Source of the DNA: Sphingobium sp. Z007
GTDB lineage: Bacteria > Pseudomonadota > Alphaproteobacteria > Sphingomonadales > Sphingomonadaceae
NCBI RefSeq assembly: GCF_900013425.1
Contig: NZ_FBXK01000005.1
Span: 1,736,001 to 1,800,000, forward strand
DNA: 64,000 bases
Reading direction: 5' to 3'
Under the pieces are notes generated by a model. That model saw only the letters and a list, made by a program, of their open reading frames with translations, was not told where the DNA came from and ran no database searches. A program made the position numbers and the translations under genes. Of the stretch, positions 8,065 to 16,465 are shown one piece after another (position 1 is the first letter of the stretch; every line of letters begins with the position of its first letter).

Positions 8065-8958
8065 TCAGGCCGGATCGCGCTGGCCCGACAGCATGTCCAC
8101 CCGTTCCTGCAACCAGTCGGCGACCGCGCCGATCCGCGCCAGCTTTCGCAGGTCGCCATGCATGACCAGCCAGAAGCTGCGGGTGATCTCCACCTGCTCG
8201 GCCATCAGGGGGACAAGGCCGGGCGCGCGCCGCGCGATGAAGTCCGGCAGCACGCCGATCCCCGCCCCGTCCGCGATCATCCGCTGCTGCATGATGATGC
8301 TGGTCGATCGCAGCGTCGCCTCCAGCCCCGCCTCCACCTCGTCCAGATAATCCAGTTCGGGGGAGAAGATGAATTCCGGCACATAACCGACCAGCACATG
8401 GTCGCTCAGGTCCGCCGGGGTGAGCGGCGTACCGGCCCGCGCCAGATAGGCGGGCGACGCATAAAGATGCAGCCGATAATCGCCCAGCCGCCGCACCGTC
8501 AGCCGCCCGCGCTGCGGCCGCGCCAGCATCACCGCCATGTCCGCTTCGCGATTGGACGGGTTGAGGAAGCCCGACGCCGTCACCAGGTCCAGCCTTATCC
8601 CCGGATGCCGCCGGTTGAAATCGCCCATGCCAGGCGCCAAGACCCAGGTGCCGAACCCTTCGGCCACCGATAGGCGCACCTGGCCCGCCAGCCGATGCTC
8701 CTGCCCCTTCACATCCTCCAGTGCGGCGAGCGCGGCGCTTTCTGCGCCCTCGGCATGGTGCAGCAGCGCCTGCCCGCGTGCCGTCAGCGTCCGTTCCCCG
8801 GCAGCCAGTTCGAACAATTCGGCGTCCAGCGCCTTTTCGAGGCGCGCCAGCCGCCGCGCGATCGTGGTCGCGTCGATGCCCAGCGCGCGGGCGGCAGGCG
8901 CAACCTTGCGGGCACGGGCGACCGCCAGAAATACCCTGAGATCATCCCAGTCGAACAT
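8065..8958 (-). CDS. LysR-family transcriptional regulator
   Basis: The 297-residue product starts MFDWDDLRVFLAVARARKVA. An N-terminal winged HTH covers residues 1-60 (AARALGIDATTIARRLARLE), followed by a LysR substrate-binding domain. The frame is open further upstream, but ATG 8958 begins the conserved domain. The longer form would read through the CTGCAAATTTGCAG palindrome at 8972-8985. The gene is divergent from the acyl-CoA dehydrogenase at 9112, the usual arrangement for a LysR protein controlling its neighbour. It may control valine breakdown (inference). Confidence 0.88.
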   Translation of the reverse strand: MFDWDDLRVFLAVARARKVAPAARALGIDATTIARRLARLEKALDAELFELAAGERTLTARGQALLHHAEGAESAALAALEDVKGQEHRLAGQVRLSVAEGFGTWVLAPGMGDFNRRHPGIRLDLVTASGFLNPSNREADMAVMLARPQRGRLTVRRLGDYRLHLYASPAYLARAGTPLTPADLSDHVLVGYVPEFIFSPELDYLDEVEAGLEATLRSTSIIMQQRMIADGAGIGVLPDFIARRAPGLVPLMAEQVEITRSFWLVMHGDLRKLARIGAVADWLQERVDMLSGQRDPA

Positions 8959-8971
8959 GCGCGCGCCCATC

Positions 8972-8985
8972 CTGCAAATTTGCAG
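8972..8985. promoter_or_regulatory. Perfect 14-bp palindrome in LysR/acyl-CoA dehydrogenase intergenic region
   Basis: CTGCAAATTTGCAG is a perfect palindrome 14-27 bases upstream of the LysR start codon, inside the 153-base divergent region. Nearby TTGCTTGCAATAACG and GCATTGC repeats share GCA/TGC steps. It is a candidate operator for LysR autoregulation, although classic LysR boxes are T-N11-A. Confidence 0.5.
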
Positions 8986-9111
8986 CCTGTTAATGCACAA
9001 CTTCGCCATTGCTTGCAATAACGCTGCATTGCTAGAAGCATGGCGACAAGCGATCCTGCGGCGCAGCGGCCATCATCGGCGCACCGGACAGGTTGGCGGA
9101 GGATGGAGAGC

Positions 9112-10251
9112 ATGACCCAGTTCGACCTGACCGAGGACCAGCGCGCCATTCAGGAGATGGCGCAGCGCTTCACCGCCGACGCGATCACGCCCCATGCGGC
9201 GGAGTGGGACGAAAAGCATATCTTCCCCCGCGATACGATCCGCGCCGCCGCGGAGCTGGGCTTTGGCGGCATCTATGTGTCAGAGGAATCGGGCGGCATC
9301 GGGCTGGGCCGGCTGGAAGCCGCGCTCATCATGGAAGCCATGGCCTATGGCTGTCCCTCCACCAGCGCCTTCATCTCGATCCACAATATGGGCGCCTGGA
9401 TGATCGACCGTTTCGGCGCGCAGGCGGTCAAGGACAAATATCTGCCCGACTTGGTGCCGATGGCCCGCATGGCCAGCTATTGCCTGACCGAGGCTGGCGC
9501 GGGATCGGACGCCGCGGCGCTCAAGACCAAGGCGGTCAGGGACGGCGACCATTATGTCGTGACCGGCTCCAAGCAGTTCATTTCCGGCGGCGGCGAGAAT
9601 GAGGTCTACCTCGCCATGGTCCGCACCGGCGAGGATGGGCCGAAGGGCATCTCTTGCCTCGTCATCGAAAAGGACATGCCCGGCGTCAGCTTCGGCGCGC
9701 AGGAGCGCAAGCTGGGCTGGCATTCGCAGCCGACCGCGCAGGTGAATTTCGATGGCGTGCGCGTGCCGGTGGAAAATCTGGTCGGCGCGGAGGGCGAAGG
9801 CTTTCGCATTGCGATGATGGGGCTGGACGGCGGGCGGCTGAACATCGGCGCCTGCTCGCTGGGCGGCGCGCAGCGTTGCATCGATGAAAGCGTGCGCTAC
9901 ACCAAGGATCGCAAGCAGTTCGGCCAATCGATCGCCGATTTCCAGAATACCCAATTCACCCTGGCCGACATGCAGACCGAATTGGAGGCCGCCCGCACGC
10001 TGCTCTATGCCGCGGCGGTCAAGGTGAGCGACAATGCGCCCGACAAGACCCGCTTCGCCGCGATGGCCAAGCGCTTCGCCACTGACACCGGATCGTCGGT
10101 CGCCGACCGCGCGCTGCAATTGCATGGCGGATACGGCTATCTGATGGATTATCCGATTGAGCGCATCTGGCGCGACCTGCGGGTCCATTCCATTTTGGAA
10201 GGCACCAACCAGGTCATGCGGATGATCGTGGCGCGGGACATGTTGCGGTGA
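9112..10251 (+). CDS. Acyl-CoA dehydrogenase, probably isobutyryl-CoA dehydrogenase
   Basis: A 379-residue FAD flavoenzyme with the normal three-part fold: helical start MTQFDLTEDQRAIQEMAQRF, central YCLTEAGAGSDAAALKTKA, and C-terminal QLHGGYGYLMDYPIERIWRD followed by ILEGTNQVMRMI, where the Glu of EGTN is the expected catalytic base of this subfamily. GGAGG at 9098-9102 supports ATG 9112. The genes downstream encode the next valine-pathway steps, so isobutyryl-CoA to methacrylyl-CoA is the likely reaction. The enzyme passes electrons to ETF. Confidence 0.9.
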   Translation: MTQFDLTEDQRAIQEMAQRFTADAITPHAAEWDEKHIFPRDTIRAAAELGFGGIYVSEESGGIGLGRLEAALIMEAMAYGCPSTSAFISIHNMGAWMIDRFGAQAVKDKYLPDLVPMARMASYCLTEAGAGSDAAALKTKAVRDGDHYVVTGSKQFISGGGENEVYLAMVRTGEDGPKGISCLVIEKDMPGVSFGAQERKLGWHSQPTAQVNFDGVRVPVENLVGAEGEGFRIAMMGLDGGRLNIGACSLGGAQRCIDESVRYTKDRKQFGQSIADFQNTQFTLADMQTELEAARTLLYAAAVKVSDNAPDKTRFAAMAKRFATDTGSSVADRALQLHGGYGYLMDYPIERIWRDLRVHSILEGTNQVMRMIVARDMLR

Positions 10252-10256
10252 ACCCG

Positions 10257-10280
10257 ATCCTCTCCCCGTGGGGAGAGGAT
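10257..10280. repeat. Perfect hairpin repeat between acyl-CoA dehydrogenase and hydrolase genes
   Basis: ATCCTCTCCCC and GGGGAGAGGAT are perfect 11-bp inverted arms around GT, six bases after the dehydrogenase stop. Related CTCTCCC-rich arms recur up to 10410 (CCCTCTCCCCAAGGGGCGAG), so the 168-base gap is a composite of this repeat type. It could affect mRNA stability within the operon. Confidence 0.8.
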
Positions 10281-10419
10281 ATGAAGCCTTGGCGCGGCAC
10301 GCGCCTAGGCGAAGTTGGAGAGGGGCCGGCACGCAATCCCCCCTCTCCCAGCTCCGACTAGGCAGCAAGCTGCCAAGTCTTCGCATCCCTCTCCCCAAGG
10401 GGCGAGGAAGGAGATAAGA

Positions 10420-11505
10420 ATGACCGACCAAGTCCTGACTATCATCGAAAAAGGCGTCGGCCGCATCCGCCTGAACCGGCCCAGGGCGATCCATGCCCTG
10501 ACCCCGGAAATGTGCGACGCCATCAACGATGCGCTGCTGCGCTGGGCGCAGGACGATGCGGTCATCGCCGTCATGATCGACCATCTGCCCGCCCCCGATG
10601 GCGATCCCAAGCTGTCGCGCGGTTTCTGCGCGGGCGGCGACATTGCGCTGATCGCTAACAGCGCCAAGGCGGATTGCGTTGAAGCCGAACGCTTCTTCCA
10701 CCTGGAATATCGGATGAACCATCTGCTGTTCGTCTATGGGAAGCCCATCGTCGCCTTCATGGACGGCATCGTCATGGGCGGCGGCGTGGGAATCTCCCTG
10801 CCCGCCCGCTTCCGCGTCGCGACCGAGCGCACCACTTTCGCCATGCCCGAAACCGGCATCGGCCTGTTCCCTGATGTCGGCGGCGGCTGGTATCTGCCGC
10901 GCCTGCCCGGCCGGGTCGGCGCCTGGCTCGCGGCGACGGGCGCGCGGATTGACGGGGCAGATTGCGCCGCGATCGGCATCGCCACCCATTATATCGCGTC
11001 GGACACGCTGGATGCGGTCAAGGCCCGCATCCTCGCCGACCCTCTGGGGCTGGTCGAGATATTAGCGGAAAATGCCGAAACCCCGCCCCCGTCCAAACTG
11101 GACGCGCACCGCGCCGACATCGACCGATTGTTCGCGTCAGACAAGGCGGAGGAGATCGTCGCAGCGCTGCAAGCCGACGGCGGCGCATGGGCGACCCAGC
11201 AATTGTCCGTGCTTGCCACCAAATCGCCCCAGACGATCAAGGTGGCGCTGCGCCAGTTGGCCGAGGGCGCGGCCAAGCCCGATTTTGCCGCCAATATGGC
11301 GATGGAATATGGCCTGGCCTGCGCGATCATCCGTCGGCCCGATTTCGTCGAGGGCGTGCGCGCGGTCATCTTCGACAAGGATAATGCGCCGCAATGGAAC
11401 CCGGCCACGCTGGAAGGGGTGAGCGACGCGATGATCGATGCGATCTTTGCGCCGCTCCCGGCGGACAAACAATGGACGCCGCCGGGACTGGCGTGGACGG
11501 ACTGA
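10420..11505 (+). CDS. 3-hydroxyisobutyryl-CoA hydrolase (enoyl-CoA hydratase family)
   Basis: The 361-residue product belongs to the crotonase superfamily: GRIRLNRPRAIHALTPEM at the start, SRGFCAGGDIALIA for the first oxyanion segment, then IVMGGGVGISLPARFRVATE and FAMPETGIGLFPDVGGGWYL, the hydrolase-type motif. The length of about 360, rather than 260, fits the HIBCH branch. It releases 3-hydroxyisobutyrate from its CoA ester in valine degradation. AAGGAG at 10408-10413 supports ATG 10420. An upstream in-frame start lies within the repeat and is rejected. Confidence 0.88.
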   Translation: MTDQVLTIIEKGVGRIRLNRPRAIHALTPEMCDAINDALLRWAQDDAVIAVMIDHLPAPDGDPKLSRGFCAGGDIALIANSAKADCVEAERFFHLEYRMNHLLFVYGKPIVAFMDGIVMGGGVGISLPARFRVATERTTFAMPETGIGLFPDVGGGWYLPRLPGRVGAWLAATGARIDGADCAAIGIATHYIASDTLDAVKARILADPLGLVEILAENAETPPPSKLDAHRADIDRLFASDKAEEIVAALQADGGAWATQQLSVLATKSPQTIKVALRQLAEGAAKPDFAANMAMEYGLACAIIRRPDFVEGVRAVIFDKDNAPQWNPATLEGVSDAMIDAIFAPLPADKQWTPPGLAWTD

Positions 11506-11649
11506 TCCTGTCCTACAGGGCGGGCGCCTGCTATAGCTGCGCTTGCCTCTACCTGCCCTTTGCGCCCCGACTTTTCGATAGGATCGACAGGACGCAACAT
11601 TATGTCGAAACCTGCGGGAAATAAGCGAAGTTAAGCGGAAGAGGATAAG

Positions 11650-12537
11650 ATGATGACCCAGACGATCGCCTTCATCGGCCTTGGCAATATGGGCGGCGGG
11701 ATGGCCGCCAACCTGCTCAAGAACGGCTATGCCGTGCGCGCCTTCGACCTGTCCGAAGAGGCTTTGGTCAAGGCGGAAAGCCATGGCGCCGTCCGGGCGG
11801 CCAGCGCCGCCGATGCGGTGACCGGGGCCGACGCGGTGGTGACGATGCTGCCTGCCGGCAAGCATGTGGAGAGCGTCTATAGCGAACAGGTGTTCGGCGT
11901 TGCCAAGCCCGGCGCGCTGTTCCTGGACTGCTCCACCATCGACGTCGCCACCGCCCGCCGCGTGATCGAGGCGGCGGTCGCCAAGGGGTTCGAGATGGTC
12001 GACGCGCCGGTCTCCGGCGGCATCGCGGCGGCCAATGGCGGCACGCTGACCTTCATGGTGGGCGGCGCGGATGATGCCTTCGCCAAGGCCAGGCCGATCC
12101 TGTCGGCCATGGGCAAGGCGGTGATCCATGCCGGCGGCGCAGGCAATGGCCAGGGCGCGAAAATCTGCAACAACATGCTGCTGGGCGCGACCATGGTCGC
12201 CACCTGCGAAAGTTTCGCGATGGCGAAGAAGCTCGGCCTCGACCCGCAGACATTCTATGACATCAGCAGCGTGTCGTCGGGCCAGAGCTGGTCGATGACC
12301 AGCTACTGCCCCGTCCCCGGCGTTGGCCCACAGACGCCGGCCGACAATGGCTATCAGGGCGGCTTTGCGGTCGGCCTGATGCTCAAGGATCTGAAGCTGG
12401 CGACTGAAGCGGCCGCGTCGGTGGGCGCGAGCGTGCCGATTGGCAATGCCGCCGAAGCGCTCTACCAGTTGCTCGCCAACCGGGGCGAGGCCGGGCGCGA
12501 CTTTTCGTTGATGATCGAGATGTTAGAGGGGAAATAG
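11650..12537 (+). CDS. mmsB: 3-hydroxyisobutyrate dehydrogenase
   Basis: The 295-residue NAD-dependent enzyme has the Rossmann motif GLGNMGGGMAANLLKNGY (residues 11-28), the substrate-binding DAPVSGGIAAANGGTLTFMV and the catalytic-Lys region GNGQGAKICNNMLLG, all diagnostic of the beta-hydroxyacid dehydrogenase family and of the HIBADH length. It oxidises 3-hydroxyisobutyrate to methylmalonate semialdehyde, the step after the hydrolase. The partner mmsA is not in this window. It lies 144 bases after the hydrolase, so it may have its own promoter. A purine-rich AGAGGA precedes the ATGATG start. Confidence 0.9.
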   Translation: MMTQTIAFIGLGNMGGGMAANLLKNGYAVRAFDLSEEALVKAESHGAVRAASAADAVTGADAVVTMLPAGKHVESVYSEQVFGVAKPGALFLDCSTIDVATARRVIEAAVAKGFEMVDAPVSGGIAAANGGTLTFMVGGADDAFAKARPILSAMGKAVIHAGGAGNGQGAKICNNMLLGATMVATCESFAMAKKLGLDPQTFYDISSVSSGQSWSMTSYCPVPGVGPQTPADNGYQGGFAVGLMLKDLKLATEAAASVGASVPIGNAAEALYQLLANRGEAGRDFSLMIEMLEGK

Positions 12538-12548
12538 GCAAACCCACT

Positions 12549-12621
12549 CCGTTCGCTTCGAGCGAAGTCGAGAAGCGGCTGGCTCAGCGCTTCCCGTTTC
12601 TCGACTTCGCTCGAAACGAAC
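12549..12621. repeat. Dispersed palindromic repeat, family A, copy
   Basis: CCGTTCGCTTCGAGCGAAGT at the left and TTTCTCGACTTCGCTCGAAA followed by CGAAC at the right form long inverted arms. It lies between the convergent mmsB and dipeptidase genes and could act as a bidirectional terminator, though there is no T run. Confidence 0.88.
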
Positions 12622-12629
12622 TGATGTTG

Positions 12630-13853
12630 TTATTTGCCTTTCCCCGCCTCCGCCGCTGCCAGCACGCGCAGGACGTTGCCGGACCAGATTTTCTGGATGT
12701 CGGCTTCGGTATAGCCAGCCTTGAGCAGCGCGTCGGTGATTTTGGGCAGGGCGACCACATCCTCCATACCCACGACGCCACCGCCGCCGTCCCAATCCAG
12801 GCCGATGCCGACATGATCCGGCCCCACGACCTTGAGCGCATGGAGCATATGCGCCATGAAGTCGTCAAAGGTCGGCTTGTCGGTGTCGGGATACAGCCTG
12901 TCGATCTCCTGTCGCCTGGCTAGCAGTTCGGTGCGCTTTACCGGTGAGATCTTCGCATCCTCGCGCATCTGGCCGTAGAGCGCCATCAGCGCCTTCTGCC
13001 GATCCGGGTTGGGCTTGGACGCGCGCAGATAGGCGCCATAGGCGTTCATCTGGATGACGCCGCCCTTGGCCGCCAGCGCCTTGAGATGATCGTCGTCAAT
13101 GTTGCGCGGATGGTCATAGACCGCCTTGCAGCCCGAATGGGTCAGCAGCACCGGCGTGGTCGAGAGCGCCAGCAGGTCGTCCAGCACTTGGTCCGACGAG
13201 TGCGACCCGTCCGGCACGATGCCCAGGCGGTTCATTTCCGCCAGCAATTCCTTGCCCAGCGGGCTGAGGCCGCCATAGCGTGGCTTCTTCGACGGGTCGG
13301 TCGAACTGTCGGCAAACTGGTTATGCGCGAAATGGGCAAAGCCCGACACCCGCACCCCCATGTCGTAGAAGGTCTTGATAAGCGAGACATCCTCGCCCAG
13401 CGGATAGGCGTTCTCGATCGACATATAGACGATGCGCTTGCCCGCCGCGGCGATCGGGGCGGCGTCCTTCGCCTCCAGCGCGAGCTGGAAATTGGCGGGG
13501 TCGGCGGCCACCATGTTGCGGATCGACAGGCCGCGCAGGATCGCGAAGTCGCGCGCCTTGCGGAACCCCTCGACCGTCAGCGGTCCCTGCCCCGTATAGA
13601 TCGCCCAGAAGCCGCCATCCAGGCCGCCCTTCTTCATGCGCGGCAGATCGACCTGGGTATAGTCGCTATGGACGCCATGTTCCTCGTCGATCGACCAGCC
13701 GGGTAGATCCAGCGAGGCCGGCGTATCGAGATGGCTGTCGAGGGTAATCAGCTTCTGGTGCAGCTGATACACTTTCTTCGGCACGTCCTGCGCCTGCGAC
13801 GCGGGCGGGAGCAGCGCCGCAAGCGCCGCCCCCATCATCCAACTAGCCCGCAT
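12630..13853 (-). CDS. Exported M19 membrane-type dipeptidase
   Basis: The 407-residue protein has a signal peptide (about residues 1-22, cleaved near SQAQ) and the M19/renal dipeptidase fold. HxD metal ligands are in TLDSHLDT (41 and 43), with the bridging Glu in VYMSIENAYPLGEDVSL, then DGSHSSDQVLDDL and LLTHSGCKAVYDHPRN for the remaining ligands. The enzyme should hydrolyse dipeptides in the periplasm using two zinc ions. Its ATG overlaps the stop of the upstream TonB receptor gene by one base (TGATG), so uptake and hydrolysis are probably coupled. Confidence 0.9.
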   Translation of the reverse strand: MRASWMMGAALAALLPPASQAQDVPKKVYQLHQKLITLDSHLDTPASLDLPGWSIDEEHGVHSDYTQVDLPRMKKGGLDGGFWAIYTGQGPLTVEGFRKARDFAILRGLSIRNMVAADPANFQLALEAKDAAPIAAAGKRIVYMSIENAYPLGEDVSLIKTFYDMGVRVSGFAHFAHNQFADSSTDPSKKPRYGGLSPLGKELLAEMNRLGIVPDGSHSSDQVLDDLLALSTTPVLLTHSGCKAVYDHPRNIDDDHLKALAAKGGVIQMNAYGAYLRASKPNPDRQKALMALYGQMREDAKISPVKRTELLARRQEIDRLYPDTDKPTFDDFMAHMLHALKVVGPDHVGIGLDWDGGGGVVGMEDVVALPKITDALLKAGYTEADIQKIWSGNVLRVLAAAEAGKGK

Positions 13854-16237
13854 CAGATTTCACCCGAAATGGTGAACTGGAAGGTGCGCGGGGACAGCGG
13901 ACGGAAATTGCCGTCGCCCGTCACCGCGGCGGTGATGAAGGACAGCGTATCCTTGTCGAAGATATTGTCGATGTTAAACCGCGCCTTCATGCCCTTGATC
14001 GGACCCAGGCTGAAACCGTCACCGATATCGACATAGGCGCTGAACACGGTGAAGCCCTTGACGCTGGAGCCGGCCGAATTGTCGAAGGTGGACCAGCGGC
14101 GCGAGGTATATTTGCCGGAGAAGTTACCGACCAGCCAGCTTGCCGGTTCGATGGTCACGCCGCCATTGACGATCCACTTGGCGCTGTCGGGGATATATTT
14201 GCCGTCGGTTTGGAAAGTGGTCGTGGCGGTGACGATATCGTCTTTGAACTTGGCGATATTATAGGTGGCGTTGAGGTTGAAATAAGCGAGGCCGTTGAGC
14301 GCCGACGGCTTGAACGTGCCGCTGAATTCCGCGCCATAGGCGCTGACCCGACCGACATTTTGGAAGAAGGTTTCGATGACGTTGGTGGTGCCGGGCAGGA
14401 TCGACCCGATCGACTGGATGCGGTTCTTGAACTTGGTGTAATAACCCGCAAGCGAGGCGTAGAATTGCCCCTGGTTGGTGCGGATGCCCGCCTCGAAATT
14501 CTGCGACCGTTCGGGGGCGGGCGCGGGCACGCCGGCCGAACTGCTGTTGAGCGAGACGGAAAAGACATCGTCCAACCCTTTGGGCAGGGCCATATTTTCC
14601 GCATAGGACGCGAAAATCTGGGTCTGGTTGTTAATCTTGTAAAGCACGCCCGCCATCGGCAGGAAGCCGTCGCTATAGCTGGTGCGCAGCGTCTGCGGAC
14701 CCCAGCCCGCGACCCAGATCGGCGCGGCGGTGGTGCCGGCATTGCGATAATAATCGTTGAAGTCGCGATAGCCGCTGTAGCGATAGTCGATGTTCAGCGC
14801 CTTGACGCCCAGGTCGAAGATCAGGCTGTCGTCCAGCAGCGCGATCCGGTCCTTGACGAAGGCCTGGGTCGTGTTGCGTTCCGACTGATAATTGCGGCGG
14901 ACATAGACCAGATCGTCCAGGTCGGGTGCGCTGGCGGGCGATCCGTCGATGGTGTTGTAGCGCGCCTGGGTGCGGTTATAGGTATCGACTTCGGCCCACA
15001 GCCCGACTTCGATCGTCTGGACGCCCAATTCCCAATGCAGCTTGGTGGTCAGGCCATAGCGTTCGCCGCCCACGGTCGACAGGCCATATTGCGTGCCCTT
15101 GGGCGCGCTGAGCGCGATGCCAGCGGCCGTCTGCCGCTGATATTGCAGCAGGCTATTGGCATAGGTGTCGGGCGACACGCCATAACCGCCCTTATCTTCA
15201 TAATAAGCGGTCGCTTCGGCCCAGACGCCGTCAGCGATTCCGGCGTGGACGGTGCCGCCATAGAGCTTGTCATCGCGCACGTTGATCGCCAGCGTGTTGG
15301 TATAGGCATAGTTGGCGTTGCTGAAGGCGGGGCCGCCCGCGACGGGCGCGAAGCCCGGCGTGGTGTTGGGCACGACCGAGATATAGCCGCGGTCCCGGCC
15401 GCTTTTGCCGCCGACGTCGGTGCCTGTCAGATATTGCGCGCGGGTCAGCGAGGGGGAGTCGAAATCGTTGAACTTGTTCGACACGAATTTGAACCGCGCC
15501 CAGCTGTCGCCGCCCAGATCGGCATGAACCATGGCTTCCCAATGTTCGCGATCGACCGTGCCGTCGCCGCGCCACAGGTCCGTGTCCAGCTTGGTGCGGC
15601 TGACATAGGCGCGGAACGGGCCGACCTGCCCCGTGCTGGCGCGGATGAAGGTGCGCTTCATGTCGAAATCGCCGAAGCTCTGGGACACGAACAGGCCCAT
15701 CTCTTCCTGCGGCGCGATGCTGTTATATTGCACGACCGGGCCGAGCGTCGAGTAACTGGGCAGGCCGACATCGCCCGCGCCGACCGCGGCCTCCACCACG
15801 CCCAGATTTTCATTGTCGACATAGCGGAACACCGGGCTGCCGCCGAACGCGTCGCTGCGGCCCGTTGGAATGCCATCGACCACGAAACCGATCTGGTCGA
15901 GGTTGAAGGCGCGCGTCTGGACGCTGTTGCCAAATTCATAAAGGCCAAGCGCCCCGTCGGTCTGCACGTTGAAGCCGGGCAGTTGCTCCAGCATCTTGAG
16001 GCCCGAAATGCCAGACGGAGCGGATAGCAGCGCTTCGCGGGTCACGGCGACGACATTGCTGACCTTGTCCTCGCCGATCGCTTCGGCCGACTGGGAGATA
16101 CGGCGGCCCGTGACAGTGATCGTCTCGTCGCCGTCTCCGACCGGTTCCTGCGCATGGGCGGCGCTCAGCGCGCCGGTGGCGCAGGCGAGCAGCAAGGCCG
16201 CGCGCGAGGAAAGACGGATGGACGAGATAACGGACAT
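13853..16237 (-). CDS. TonB-dependent outer-membrane receptor
   Basis: A 794-residue protein with a signal peptide (about residues 1-30, ending AAHAQ), an N-terminal plug domain (ETITVTGRRISQSAEAIG, then VVAVTREALL and GFNVQTDGALGLYEFGNSVQ) and a long beta-barrel ending in SPRTFQFTISGEI. It should import a scarce compound using TonB/ExbBD energy. The substrate is unknown. Coupling to a dipeptidase suggests a peptide-like or amino-acid conjugate rather than iron, but that is inference. AGGGAG upstream supports ATG 16237 over a longer frame. Confidence 0.92.
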   Translation of the reverse strand: MSVISSIRLSSRAALLLACATGALSAAHAQEPVGDGDETITVTGRRISQSAEAIGEDKVSNVVAVTREALLSAPSGISGLKMLEQLPGFNVQTDGALGLYEFGNSVQTRAFNLDQIGFVVDGIPTGRSDAFGGSPVFRYVDNENLGVVEAAVGAGDVGLPSYSTLGPVVQYNSIAPQEEMGLFVSQSFGDFDMKRTFIRASTGQVGPFRAYVSRTKLDTDLWRGDGTVDREHWEAMVHADLGGDSWARFKFVSNKFNDFDSPSLTRAQYLTGTDVGGKSGRDRGYISVVPNTTPGFAPVAGGPAFSNANYAYTNTLAINVRDDKLYGGTVHAGIADGVWAEATAYYEDKGGYGVSPDTYANSLLQYQRQTAAGIALSAPKGTQYGLSTVGGERYGLTTKLHWELGVQTIEVGLWAEVDTYNRTQARYNTIDGSPASAPDLDDLVYVRRNYQSERNTTQAFVKDRIALLDDSLIFDLGVKALNIDYRYSGYRDFNDYYRNAGTTAAPIWVAGWGPQTLRTSYSDGFLPMAGVLYKINNQTQIFASYAENMALPKGLDDVFSVSLNSSSAGVPAPAPERSQNFEAGIRTNQGQFYASLAGYYTKFKNRIQSIGSILPGTTNVIETFFQNVGRVSAYGAEFSGTFKPSALNGLAYFNLNATYNIAKFKDDIVTATTTFQTDGKYIPDSAKWIVNGGVTIEPASWLVGNFSGKYTSRRWSTFDNSAGSSVKGFTVFSAYVDIGDGFSLGPIKGMKARFNIDNIFDKDTLSFITAAVTGDGNFRPLSPRTFQFTISGEI

Positions 16238-16250
16238 GCAAAGGCTCCCT

Positions 16251-16359
16251 GTTTCACAACGAGCCAATCAGGGGGCGCTTGAGCGCCGCACCCCTCCCCA
16301 AACAATAGCGGCGGATGCATGTCTGCATACGCCATCGTTTCTGCGTTTTCTTGTGAAAC
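16251..16359. promoter_or_regulatory. Distant inverted repeat in TonB-receptor upstream region
   Basis: GTTTCACAA at 16251-16259 and its exact complement TTGTGAAAC at 16351-16359 flank about 90 bases upstream of the receptor start. Two sites in this arrangement could bind one repressor and loop the DNA. The first arm is only 14 bases from the start codon and so overlaps the ribosome-binding region. Confidence 0.35.
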
Positions 16360-16379
16360 GAGACTGTCGGGAAACTCCA

Positions 16380-16411
16380 CCATAGGCCAATGAGATTTTC
16401 TCGGCCTATGG
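16380..16411. promoter_or_regulatory. Hairpin between TonB-receptor and enoyl-CoA hydratase genes
   Basis: CCATAGGCC at 16380-16388 and GGCCTATGG at 16403-16411 form a perfect 9-bp stem, with further pairing (GAGA/TCTC) inside the loop. There is no T run, so it is not a clear terminator. It lies upstream of the receptor and downstream of the minus-strand hydratase stop. Confidence 0.5.
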
Positions 16412-16465
16412 CAGAACAATCAATATGTTACGGATAATTTCAAGGCGGGCTTGCGCTGCAATATT

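Noticed and set aside
14210..16027. 605-codon open frame on the plus strand
   Set aside because: It lies wholly antisense to the TonB-dependent receptor, whose signal peptide, plug and barrel are clear. High GC content keeps opposite frames open.
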